10,658 nucleotides of DNA from the NCBI GenBank assembly GCA_027001815.1, contig JALTLT010000394.1:1-10658 (forward strand), given 5' to 3'. Both the position numbers and the translations under genes were made by a program. A model generated the notes under the pieces. The model had not been told where the DNA came from and searched no databases. It saw nothing but the letters and a program-made list of their open reading frames with translations. Source of the stretch: Gammaproteobacteria bacterium. Its GTDB lineage: Bacteria; Pseudomonadota; Gammaproteobacteria; JALTLT01. Shown piece after piece: positions 1-9,148 of this stretch. Numbering within the stretch: the first letter of the stretch is position 1; each line of letters begins with the position of its first letter.

Positions 1-778
1 GGCGAAGGATCTGCTCGCCCTGGAAACCGAACAGCAGCACCAGCGTGGCCAGCAGTGCCGCCAGCGACCAGGGATGCAGGACTTTCAGCAGCCGGTTGAG
101 GCGGGCGAAGCCGTGTTCCCGGCCGAGAACGATCCGGCGAACGAGGCTGGCGATGAACATCGGCACCACGATATACAGCAGTACCGACAGCAACAGGGTG
201 TCCCAGGGCACGGTGATGTCGGAAAGCCCCAGCAGCAGCCCGACGATGGGCGCGAAAGCGAAGATCATGATCACGTCGTTGAGTGCCACCTGGGTGAGCG
301 TGAAATGGGGCTCGCCCCGCGACAGATGGCTCCAGACGAAGACCATGGCCGTGCAGGGCGCCGCGGCCAGCAGGATCAGGCCGGCAACGTAACTGTCGAT
401 CTGATCCGCCGGCAACCAGGGCCGGAACCACCCGGAGATGAACAGCCAGGCCAGCAGGGCCATGGAAAACGGCTTGACGCCCCAGTTGACGAACAGGGTC
501 ACGGCCACGCCACGCCAGTGCTGATGCACACCCTTGAGCGCCCTGAGATCGATCTTCAGCAGCATGGGGATGATCATCAGCCAGATGAGCACGGCCACCG
601 GCAGGTTGATCTGCGCCACCTCCAGACGCCCCACGGCCTGGAACAGGCCGGGAAAGACATGACCCAGGCCGATCCCGGCGAAGATGCACAGGAATACCCA
701 CAGGCTCAGATAGCGCTCGAAGAAGCCCATCCCGGCTCCGCTCTGGCGTTTGGCCGTGGTTTCGCACTGCGCCGTCAT
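1..778 (-). CDS. acr3: ACR3-family arsenite efflux permease, C-terminus cut by window edge
   Basis: Inner-membrane transporter that exports arsenite (sometimes antimonite), using the membrane potential or proton gradient. I translated the minus strand from the ATG at 778; 259 codons stay open to the left edge, against about 345 in the family, so the last part is missing. Several hydrophobic segments are visible (about residues 24-45, 59-75, 91-116, 130-150, 167-186, 193-213, 236-251). The family signature APCTAMVFVWS lies at 140-150, and its cysteine (C142) is the conserved TM4 cysteine of ACR3 proteins. The conserved late-helix glutamate would lie beyond the edge. The start overlaps the arsC stop as ATGA, implying translational coupling. 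An in-frame ATG at 730 (Met17, continuing GFFERYLSLWVF) has a GGAG five bases upstream and matches the usual family N-terminus, so it could be the real start. It is the third gene of an arsR-arsC-acr3 operon. Confidence 0.93.
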   Translation of the reverse strand, partial: MTAQCETTAKRQSGAGMGFFERYLSLWVFLCIFAGIGLGHVFPGLFQAVGRLEVAQINLPVAVLIWLMIIPMLLKIDLRALKGVHQHWRGVAVTLFVNWGVKPFSMALLAWLFISGWFRPWLPADQIDSYVAGLILLAAAPCTAMVFVWSHLSRGEPHFTLTQVALNDVIMIFAFAPIVGLLLGLSDITVPWDTLLLSVLLYIVVPMFIASLVRRIVLGREHGFARLNRLLKVLHPWSLAALLATLVLLFGFQGEQILR

Positions 779-1200
779 GCCGTTTCCGCCATCTGCAGAC
801 GCTGCAACAGATCCGCGACCCGGCGCCGGATCTCATCACGGCTGGCGCGAAATACCGCCATGATTTCTTCCTCGCTGCCGGTCGCCCTGGCCGGATCATC
901 CAGCGGCCAGTGTTCCTTGCGGGTGCCGGAAGGCAGGGCAGGACAATGTTCGTCGGCATGGCCGCAGACAGTGACCACCAGATCGGCCCATTGCAGCATG
1001 TCGTCGGTGAGCCTGGTGGATTCCTGATCCGAGATGTCGATCCCGGCCTCGCGCATCACGGCAATGGCCCGCGGGTTCTTGCCATGGGCCTCGATGCCGG
1101 CGGATTTCGCATGCAGTCCGTCGCCGCCCAGGGCGCGCGCCCAGCCTTCGGCCATCTGGGAACGGCAGGAATTGCCGGTGCAGAGAAAGAGCAGGTTCAT
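775..1200 (-). CDS. arsC: Arsenate reductase, thioredoxin-coupled (low-molecular-weight phosphatase fold)
   Basis: Cytoplasmic enzyme reducing arsenate to arsenite, the form that the neighbouring ACR3 pump exports. The 141-residue product has the N-terminal CX5R phosphate loop CTGNSCR (residues 7-13, catalytic C7 and R13). It also has the redox pair C79 and C86 in VCGHADEHCP, and the D101-D102-P103 loop supplying the general acid. The C7/C79/C86 triad matches the thioredoxin-linked ArsC type of Staphylococcus pI258, not the glutaredoxin-linked E. coli R773 type. The length is typical. The start is supported by AAGGA nine bases upstream on the minus strand (1210-1214). It lies 122 bp after arsR and overlaps acr3 by four bases. 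A protein tyrosine phosphatase shares the fold, but the cysteine triad and the operon make ArsC the clear choice. Confidence 0.95.
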   Translation of the reverse strand: MNLLFLCTGNSCRSQMAEGWARALGGDGLHAKSAGIEAHGKNPRAIAVMREAGIDISDQESTRLTDDMLQWADLVVTVCGHADEHCPALPSGTRKEHWPLDDPARATGSEEEIMAVFRASRDEIRRRVADLLQRLQMAETA

Positions 1201-1322
1201 GGTTTCGATTCCTTATGTATATGTGTTTCGGATGTCGGGTGGATAGTCAAAGGGAGAAACGATCCTGATCCGACCCGTCAGATTCCCGATTCGTCCAGGT
1301 TGTTCGCAGCGGTTACCCGCCT
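1201..1322 (-). other. arsR-arsC spacer carrying the arsC ribosome site
   Basis: A 122-bp non-coding gap inside the operon. It holds the arsC AAGGA (1210-1214) and no hairpin or promoter that I would defend. An open frame crossing it into arsR is a shadow of arsR. Confidence 0.4.
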
Positions 1323-1676
1323 TCAGGCGCAACAGGCCGCATCGGGGCGATTGGGCATCGTGGCAAGGGCCTTGCGATCGCCCTTGAAGGGTTCCCGGTG
1401 GCGAACCCCTTTTACCGTTGCCTCGAGTACAGCGTGTGCCCACCCCGGCAGCTCCGGATTGATACGGTAGAAAATCCACTGCCCGGCCCGACGGTCCCTG
1501 ACCAGCCGGTTCTCGCGCAACTGTGCCAGGTGCCGCGAAACCTTGGGCTGTGAAACGCCCAGGGCGTGGGTGAGTTCACACACGCACAATTCACCTTCGA
1601 TGGCCATCAACACCAGGCTTCGCAACCGGGTTTCGTCGGCAAGCTGCTTGTAGAATTGCACGGTGTCGATATTCAT
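1323..1676 (-). CDS. arsR: ArsR/SmtB-family arsenite-responsive repressor
   Basis: A 117-residue winged-helix dimeric repressor, expected to bind its own promoter and release it on As(III) or Sb(III). The ArsR arsenic-box ELCVCEL is at residues 29-35 with C31 and C33, in the metal-sensing helix before the recognition helix (about 41-53, VSQPKVSRHLAQL). The wing is about 58-72. The third cysteine of the E. coli-type site (CVCDLC) is Thr36 here. The protein instead ends with a vicinal pair, C115-C116, in a tail of about 25 residues beyond the core fold, which may complete the thiolate site. It is the first gene of the operon. There is no Shine-Dalgarno before the ATG, and a sigma70-type -10 box lies only seven bases upstream, so the message is probably leaderless. 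Confidence 0.94.
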   Translation of the reverse strand: MNIDTVQFYKQLADETRLRSLVLMAIEGELCVCELTHALGVSQPKVSRHLAQLRENRLVRDRRAGQWIFYRINPELPGWAHAVLEATVKGVRHREPFKGDRKALATMPNRPDAACCA

Positions 1677-1683
1677 GGAACGA

Positions 1684-1712
1684 AATATACGTCATTTTAT
1701 ATATATGGACAA
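1684..1712 (-). promoter_or_regulatory. Predicted arsR operon promoter with overlapping operator-like dyad
   Basis: On the minus strand, TTGTCC (1707-1712) is followed by a 17-bp spacer and TATATT (1684-1689), a 5/6 match to the -10 consensus. The expected start point is near 1677, directly at the arsR ATG. An imperfect AT-rich dyad, ATATA (1685-1689) N8 TATAT (1698-1702), lies across the -10 and spacer. That is where an ArsR dimer would block polymerase. Promoter strength and operator identity are inference from sequence only. Confidence 0.6.
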
Positions 1713-1900
1713 GCAGATACATCAGGGTCTCGATTCCTTACTATGGTACGGAATTTACACTTGCTCCATCACGAAGGAAGGAGGAGGTGTCATATCCCTG
1801 ATTTCCCCTCCGAAGGGCTCGCCGGTCGGCGGTGTCCTGGCCGTGGTGATTCCGGTGATCACTGTGCTTCATGGATTGGAACGTGCCATCGAGCATCTAT

Positions 1901-1943
1901 CAGGATGTTGAAAAGGGCCGGGACGGCCTTTTTCAACATCCTG
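1901..1943. repeat. 20-bp-stem palindrome, member of the TTTTTCAACA(G/T)CCTG family; likely bidirectional terminator
   Basis: Arms 1901-1920 and 1924-1943 are reverse complements over all 20 positions, counting one G-T wobble, with a 3-nt loop. The inner part, GGCCG-gga-CGGCC flanked by A and T runs, has the form of an intrinsic terminator on both strands. It lies 23 bases past the stop of the minus-strand kinase and could end that transcript. It separates the kinase from the divergently placed ars promoter region. Confidence 0.8.
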
Positions 1944-1966
1944 GCAGGCCACGCAGCAACAGCCTG

Positions 1967-3532
1967 CTAAGTGTATTCTACGGACAGTAGGCGGAAAGTC
2001 CGACAGGCTGCCAACGCCTCTTTCGCAAGTTCTTCGGGCGAGGTGTTCCCGGTATCGAGTGAGAGGGCGAGGCCCCTCTCCTCTTCGTCGAGGGGATCGC
2101 CGCGCCGGGCGAGCTGCTGTTCCAGTACCCGCAGATCGGCCTCCGAGGGGTCGGTGGCGTACCGTGCCCGTTCCGTAACCCGCCGGCGCAACACCTCCGG
2201 GGAGGCCTCGACGTGGAGGATCACCAACGGGATATCCAGCTCCCCCGCCAGTTGGAGGAAAGGCTTCCGCCGTTTCCTTTCCAGGAAGGTGGCATCCACC
2301 ACCACGTTGAAACCCGATTCCAGGGCCAGACGTGCGATCCTCCGCAGATGATCGAACACCCGGTCGCTGGTCTCCGGTGCATATCTCCCCTGCTGTTGCG
2401 GATGGAGCCGTTTTCGCTCCACGTCCGAGCGCAGCCAGACCGCCTCCAGTTGCGGGGTCAGGTGCCCCGCCACCACCGACTTGCCACTTCCCGAGAGGCC
2501 GTGCATCAGGACCAGGATCGGCGGGGGAGGGGCCAGCAGCCTTTGCGCCTCCCCCAGATAGCGTTCCACCGCCTCCCGGGTCTCCCTCTCCGCCGCGGCC
2601 TGAACCAGGCGGATGGCCGACACCTTGGCCCGCACCAGCGCCCGGTAGGTGGCGTAGAGGGGGAGCAGGGGCAACCCCTCGTAGTCTCCGGAGGCGGTCA
2701 GCCAGCCGTTGAGGAAGACCCATGCCAGGGCGGGTTCCCCGCGCACGTTCAGATCCATGAAGAGGAAGGCGATGTCGTTGATTGGGTCGATCCAGTAGAA
2801 AGCGGGATTGAATTCGATGCCGTCGAAGGGGACCACCTCCCCCTCCAGCAGGACCAGGTTCTGGAGATGGAGATCGCCATGACAGCAGCGGATCCTCCCC
2901 TGCCGGCGTCGCCGGATTCGCTCTCTCTGCCGCTCGAAGAGGCGGCCGACCCGCTCCTCGAGGGCAGCGAGTCGTTCCCCCCGCTCCCCCGGCGCCTCGG
3001 CGATGGGCGCGAAGTTCTCCTCGATCGCCTGCCACACCACATCCTCGCCTCCCCAGGGGGATGCCGGCGGGGGGCGATCGGCACGATCGTGGAAACGGGC
3101 CATCCTGTCGGCGAAGAGGGTCAGGTGGTGCGGTTGCAGCTCGCCCCGCTCCAGGATGTGATCGAGGCGTGCCTCGGGGGGAAATCGCCGCATCCGTACC
3201 GCGTATTCGATGGCCGGCTCCTCTTGCCAGAGGGGGGCCTCGGGGCTGCCGCCGATGGACCACACGTCGAGATAGAGTCGTGGCGCCAGGCGGCGGTTGA
3301 GGCGCAGTTCCTCCTGGCAGAAGTGACGTCGCAGGGAGAGGGTGGTGAAGTCGAGAAAGCCGAGGTCCACCCCCTTCTTCACCTTGTAGGCGTAGTCGCC
3401 GGCGAGCAGCACCCAGGAGATGTGGGTCTCGATGCACTCGACCCGCTGCACCTGGTGGGGGTAGCGTGCAGGATCGAGGAGTGCCTCCACGAGCCGGAGC
3501 TGGGCCTTCGGTGGGGTGATGCGTGACGTCAT
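1967..3532 (-). CDS. Bifunctional APH-like kinase / P-loop (AAA) kinase of unknown substrate
   Basis: The 521-residue product fuses two phosphotransferase-type domains. The first half (about 20-330) resembles aminoglycoside/choline phosphotransferases. It has CHGDLHLQN at 217-225, with the catalytic D220 and N225, and FDGIEFN at 236-242 in the place of the metal-binding DFG-type motif. The second half (about 337-510) is a P-loop nucleoside/nucleotide-kinase-like domain. Its Walker A is GLSGSGKS (345-352), followed by RSDVERKRL (368-376) and VVDATFLERKRRKPF (411-425). Proteins with this architecture are widespread and usually annotated bifunctional aminoglycoside phosphotransferase/ATP-binding protein. 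I know of no firmly assigned substrate, and nothing here shows drug resistance. The start at 3532 is chosen because GGGAGG (3540-3545) sits seven bases upstream; a TTG at 3556 would add eight residues but lacks such support. It is a single-gene unit, flanked by 22-bp direct repeats. Confidence 0.85.
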   Translation of the reverse strand: MTSRITPPKAQLRLVEALLDPARYPHQVQRVECIETHISWVLLAGDYAYKVKKGVDLGFLDFTTLSLRRHFCQEELRLNRRLAPRLYLDVWSIGGSPEAPLWQEEPAIEYAVRMRRFPPEARLDHILERGELQPHHLTLFADRMARFHDRADRPPPASPWGGEDVVWQAIEENFAPIAEAPGERGERLAALEERVGRLFERQRERIRRRRQGRIRCCHGDLHLQNLVLLEGEVVPFDGIEFNPAFYWIDPINDIAFLFMDLNVRGEPALAWVFLNGWLTASGDYEGLPLLPLYATYRALVRAKVSAIRLVQAAAERETREAVERYLGEAQRLLAPPPPILVLMHGLSGSGKSVVAGHLTPQLEAVWLRSDVERKRLHPQQQGRYAPETSDRVFDHLRRIARLALESGFNVVVDATFLERKRRKPFLQLAGELDIPLVILHVEASPEVLRRRVTERARYATDPSEADLRVLEQQLARRGDPLDEEERGLALSLDTGNTSPEELAKEALAACRTFRLLSVEYT

Positions 3533-3555
3533 GGTCGAACCTCCCTTCCTCCCCA

Positions 3556-3561
3556 ATCATA
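3556..3561 (-). promoter_or_regulatory. Possible -10 element of the bifunctional kinase gene
   Basis: TATGAT on the minus strand (5/6 match to consensus) lies 23 bases before the kinase ATG, allowing a short leader that includes its Shine-Dalgarno. No recognisable -35 is found 16-18 bp upstream, so the call is weak. Confidence 0.25.
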
Positions 3562-3620
3562 GCCGCCCGCCAGGTGGCTTGCGCGGGTCTCTCGCGGGGG
3601 GTGGTGCGGCATCCCGGTCG

Positions 3621-3648
3621 AAGGCCGACGGCCTTTTTCAACATCCTG
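3621..3648 (+). repeat. Truncated copy of the palindrome family with a small GC hairpin and T-run
   Basis: Bases 3627-3648 repeat 1922-1943 exactly (22 bp, same orientation), but the long left arm is missing. A short stem AAGGCC-gac-GGCCTT (3621-3635) followed by further T gives terminator form on the plus strand. It lies in the divergent gap between the kinase and mrcB. No good mrcB promoter is seen; the AT-rich TTAATATA at 3649-3656 is the only -10-like stretch. Confidence 0.7.
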
Positions 3649-3694
3649 TTAATATACGCCCCTCCTGGAAAGAGGCCTCGGGAGGGGGAGATCG

Positions 3695-6048
<2,354 letters not shown>

Positions 6049-6052
<4 letters not shown>

Positions 6053-6492
6053 GGCGGATGGTGATGCGGCTGGCCTTGGGGCTGGTGATGTCGGGCGGGG
6101 TGGCGGGTTGTGGTTCCGTGCCGCCGGCGCCGGTGGAGGAGCCGGGGGATGCCCTCTCGCGTGGGCGGCAGGAGCCGCCGCGGGAGCCGGCTTCCGCCCC
6201 CGGCGCAGCCGTGGATGCCCTGCTCGCCCGGGCCGACCGTGCCTGGGAGGAGGGGCAGACGGGCCAGGCGGCGGTGATCCTCGAACGCGCCCTGCGGCTG
6301 TCGCCGGACGACCCGGCCATCTGGTTCCGCCTCGCCCGGGTCCGTCTGGAACAGGGCCGCCACGCCCTCGCCGCCTCCCTGGCCCGCCGCTCACTCTCGC
6401 TCTCCGGGGGTGACGGCGGCGTGGCGGAGGCGGCGCGGGAGCTGCTGGAGGCGGTCTGTTCCGCTACCGGCGGGGCCATCTGCTCCCCCTGA
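6049..6492 (+). CDS. lpoP: TPR lipoprotein, probable LpoP-type PBP1b activator
   Basis: A 147-residue lipoprotein. An n-region with arginines and a short hydrophobic stretch lead to the lipobox VAGC with lipidated C21. The residue after it is Gly, not Asp, which favours sorting to the outer membrane. A Pro/Glu-rich linker (about 24-54) precedes two TPR-like helical pairs (about 55-88 and 89-122). In Pseudomonas aeruginosa, the TPR lipoprotein LpoP is encoded with the PBP1b gene and is needed for its activity; the same gene order here suggests the same role. The ATG at 6049 overlaps the mrcB TGA (ATGA) and has GGAG (6038-6041) upstream. An in-frame earlier start at 6019 lies inside mrcB and would spoil the signal peptide. 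Function is inferred from domain and context, not from strong sequence identity. Confidence 0.75.
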
Positions 6493-6581
6493 AGAGGCCG
6501 GCCCCCTTCAACACCGGAGGAGCGGTGTCACCGGCGGGATCGGGCCGACGCTTGCGCTCTCTCCTGCTAAGCTTGATCTGG

Positions 6582-6615
6582 CAGGCTGTTGAAAAACAGG
6601 TTTTTCGACAGCCTG
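6582..6615. repeat. Palindrome family copy downstream of lpoP
   Basis: Arms 6582-6596 and 6601-6615 pair over 15 bp (one G-T wobble) around the loop cagg. The right arm is TTTTTCGACAGCCTG. The hairpin with its A and T runs could terminate the mrcB-lpoP transcript; it sits 90 bases after the lpoP stop. Confidence 0.8.
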
Positions 6616-6622
6616 TGCCGCA

Positions 6623-6636
6623 GTGCAGGGATGCAC
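6623..6636. repeat. Small GTGCA-ggga-TGCAC hairpin (CAGGGATG module)
   Basis: A perfect 5-bp stem with a ggga loop, sitting just after the larger palindrome. The central CAGGGATG recurs as CATCCCTG at the centre of two hairpins near the right end of the window. Confidence 0.5.
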
Positions 6637-6659
6637 CGCCGTTTTCAATGAGGCCAGCA

Positions 6660-6680
6660 GCCTGTCGGACTTTGACAGGC
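6660..6680. repeat. 7-bp stem hairpin upstream of ppsA
   Basis: GCCTGTC (6660-6666) and GACAGGC (6674-6680) are perfect complements with a 7-nt loop. The right arm contains a consensus-like TTGACA (6672-6677), but no acceptable -10 follows at 16-18 bp. The arms resemble the CAGCCTGTC end of the larger palindromes, so it may be a degenerate copy. Confidence 0.5.
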
Positions 6681-6752
6681 GGTCAGGTTCTGGTGCTTTC
6701 CGGCGGGGTCCCGAGAGGCGGGGATGGGTTCCCGCGAGGTTTTTCCCGGCGC

Positions 6753-6758
6753 AGGAGG
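6753..6758 (+). promoter_or_regulatory. Shine-Dalgarno that fixes the ppsA start
   Basis: A perfect AGGAGG lies five bases before the ATG at 6764. It rules out the longer open frame beginning at 6623, whose extra N-terminal residues run through the palindromic repeats and have no counterpart in PEP synthases. Confidence 0.9.
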
Positions 6759-6763
6759 TAAAG

Positions 6764-9148
6764 ATGTCCGACAGCGAACTGGTGGTGCCCTTCGACCGGC
6801 TCGAGATGGGTGATGTGGCCCGGGTGGGGGGCAAGAACGCCTCCCTGGGAGAGATGATCCGCAATCTGAGATCCGCCGGGGTGCGGGTCCCTGACGGTTT
6901 CGCCACCACCGCCGATGCGTTTCGTCTCTTCCTTCGCCACGCAGGGCTGGATCGCCGGATCGAGCAGCGGCTGGCGGGGCTCGACGTGGACGATATCGCT
7001 GCCCTGCAGGCGGCGGGGGCGGAGATCCGCGGCTGGATCGTGGAGACCCCCCTGCCCGCGGTGCTGCGTGAGGCGATCGAGCGGCACTGGCACCGGCTCG
7101 CCGAGGGGCAACCGGAGGGGTTCGCGGTGGCGGTGCGCTCCTCGGCGACTGCCGAGGATCTGCCGGAGGCGTCGTTTGCCGGCCAGCAGGAGACCTTCCT
7201 CAATGTCCGTGGCCTCGACGCCGTGCTCGAACGGGTGCGGGAGGTCTACGCCTCGTTGTACAACGATCGGGCCATCGCCTATCGGGTCCACCAGCATTTC
7301 GACCACTCGTCGGTGGCCCTCTCCGCGGGCATTCAGCGCATGGTACGCAGCGATCGGGGCGCCGCCGGGGTGATGTTCACCCTCGATACCGAGTCGGGCT
7401 TCGACCGGGTGGTCTTCATCACCGCCGCCTGGGGGCTGGGCGAGACGGTGGTCCAGGGAGCGGTCAACCCCGACGAGTTCTACGTCCACAAGCCGACCCT
7501 CCAGGCCGGCCGTCCGGCGGTGCTGCGCCGGGTTCTGGGGAGCAAGGCGATCCGCATGGTCTACGAGGATGGGGGAACCACCCGTACGGAGGAGGTGGAG
7601 GAGGCGCTGCGCATGCGCTTCTGCCTCGACGAGGCCCAGGTGGAGGAGCTGGCCCGCCACGCCATCGCCATCGAGGCCCACTACGGCCGCCCCATGGACA
7701 TCGAGTGGGCCCTCGACGGAGTGGATGGACTGCTCTACGTGGTCCAGGCGAGGCCGGAGACGGTGAAGAGCCGCGATCACGGCCGGGTCATGGAACGCTA
7801 TGAACTGAAGGGGCGCGGTGAGGTCCTCGCCACCGGGCGGGCCATAGGCCAGAAGATCGGTGCGGGCACCGCCCGCGTCATTCTCGACCTCTCGGAGATG
7901 AAGAAGGTGGGAGAGGGTGACGTGCTGGTCACCGACATGACCGATCCTGACTGGGAACCGATCATGAAGCGGGCCGCGGCCATCGTCACCAACCGCGGAG
8001 GACGGACCTGCCATGCGGCGATCATCGCCCGGGAGCTGGGTATCCCCGCGGTGGTGGGCTGTGGAGACGCCACCGAGAGGGTGACCGACGGCACCGAAGT
8101 GACCGTCTCCTGTGCCGAGGGGGAGACCGGCAACGTCTATGCGGGACGACTCCCCTTCGAGGTCCACCGTACCGAGGCGGGCAGCATGCCGGAGTTGCCG
8201 GTGAAGATCATGATGAACGTGGGCAATCCGGAGCGCGCCTTCCACTTCGCCCAGCTCCCCAATCACGGGGTGGGACTGGCGCGGCTCGAGTTCATCATCA
8301 ACAACATGGTGGGTATCCATCCCCGGGCGCTCCTCGAATACGAGAGCCTCGACCCTCCCCTGCAGGAGGAGATCGACCGGCGCATCGCCGGCTATGCCGG
8401 CCCGGTGGAGTTCTACGTGGAGCGGATCCGCGAGGGGGTGGCGACCGTTGCCGCCGCCTTCCATCCCCACCCGGTGATCGTCCGCATGTCCGACTTCAAG
8501 TCCAACGAGTATGCCAACCTGCTGGGGGGGGAGCGCTACGAGCCGGAGGAGGAGAATCCCATGATCGGCTTCCGTGGCGCCTCCCGCTACTGCTCGGCCG
8601 CCTTTCGCGAGGCCTTCGCCCTGGAGTGCCGGGCCATGAAGCGGGTACGTGACGAGATGGGGCTCACCAATGTGGAGCTGATGATCCCCTTCGTGCGCAC
8701 CGTGGAGGAGGGGCGCGAGGTGGTCGAGATTCTCGCCAGCGAGGGGCTGCGGCGGGGGGAGAATGGCCTGCGCCTGATCATGATGTGCGAGATCCCCTCC
8801 AACGCCCTGCTGGCGGAGCGGTTCCTGGAGCACTTCGACGGCTTCTCCATCGGCTCCAACGATCTCACCCAGCTCACCCTCGGCCTCGATCGCGACTCCT
8901 CCCTGGTGGCGGATCTGTTCGACGAACGGAACGGGGCAGTGAAGGCGCTCATGGCCATGGCCATCGAGACCTGCCGCAGGGAGAATCGCTACATCGGCAT
9001 CTGTGGCCAGGGACCGTCGGATCACCCGGACCTGGCCGACTGGCTGCTGGAACAGGGGATCACTTCCATCTCCCTCAACCCCGATACGGTGATCCGTACC
9101 TGGCTCCACCTCGCGGAACGGCATGGCGAACGGCCCCTCAGAGGATAG
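6764..9148 (+). CDS. ppsA: Phosphoenolpyruvate synthase (pyruvate, water dikinase)
   Basis: Converts pyruvate, ATP and water to PEP, AMP and phosphate: the committed step of gluconeogenesis from pyruvate or lactate, in the cytoplasm. It has 794 residues, close to the 792 of E. coli. The N-terminal ATP-grasp domain (about 10-340) has GGKNASLGEM (22-31) and VRSSATAEDLPEASFAGQQE (124-143). The swivelling phosphohistidine domain holds GGRTCHAAI (412-420), with phosphorylated H417 and regulatory T415 two residues before it. The C-terminal TIM barrel (about 480-790) binds pyruvate/PEP and has the catalytic-cysteine motif CGQGPSDHPD (747-756). All expected motifs are present, so the enzyme should be active. 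It overlaps the downstream regulator gene by 26 bases. The upstream gap is full of palindromes, and no clear promoter is seen. Confidence 0.97.
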   Translation: MSDSELVVPFDRLEMGDVARVGGKNASLGEMIRNLRSAGVRVPDGFATTADAFRLFLRHAGLDRRIEQRLAGLDVDDIAALQAAGAEIRGWIVETPLPAVLREAIERHWHRLAEGQPEGFAVAVRSSATAEDLPEASFAGQQETFLNVRGLDAVLERVREVYASLYNDRAIAYRVHQHFDHSSVALSAGIQRMVRSDRGAAGVMFTLDTESGFDRVVFITAAWGLGETVVQGAVNPDEFYVHKPTLQAGRPAVLRRVLGSKAIRMVYEDGGTTRTEEVEEALRMRFCLDEAQVEELARHAIAIEAHYGRPMDIEWALDGVDGLLYVVQARPETVKSRDHGRVMERYELKGRGEVLATGRAIGQKIGAGTARVILDLSEMKKVGEGDVLVTDMTDPDWEPIMKRAAAIVTNRGGRTCHAAIIARELGIPAVVGCGDATERVTDGTEVTVSCAEGETGNVYAGRLPFEVHRTEAGSMPELPVKIMMNVGNPERAFHFAQLPNHGVGLARLEFIINNMVGIHPRALLEYESLDPPLQEEIDRRIAGYAGPVEFYVERIREGVATVAAAFHPHPVIVRMSDFKSNEYANLLGGERYEPEEENPMIGFRGASRYCSAAFREAFALECRAMKRVRDEMGLTNVELMIPFVRTVEEGREVVEILASEGLRRGENGLRLIMMCEIPSNALLAERFLEHFDGFSIGSNDLTQLTLGLDRDSSLVADLFDERNGAVKALMAMAIETCRRENRYIGICGQGPSDHPDLADWLLEQGITSISLNPDTVIRTWLHLAERHGERPLRG

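Noticed and set aside
74..1027. 317-residue plus-strand frame over acr3/arsC
   Set aside because: Gln/His/Asp-rich shadow of the ars genes on the other strand.
1869..3644. 591-residue minus-strand open frame over the kinase gene
   Set aside because: Low-complexity Gly/Pro/Arg-rich translation in another frame of a GC-rich gene, with no motifs; the kinase frame has two intact active sites.
6579..6594. Sigma54-like TGGCAGG...TTGA
   Set aside because: The spacing is one base short and the essential GC of the -12 element is GA; the bases are explained by the palindrome.
6672..6700. Sigma70 promoter built on TTGACA at 6672-6677
   Set aside because: At 16-18 bp spacing the -10 candidates (TGCTTT, GCTTTC, CTTTCC) match poorly, and the TTGACA is part of a hairpin arm.
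6623..6763. 47-residue N-terminal extension of PpsA
   Set aside because: The AGGAGG at 6753-6758 and the family N-terminus both point to 6764; the extension reads through palindromic repeats.
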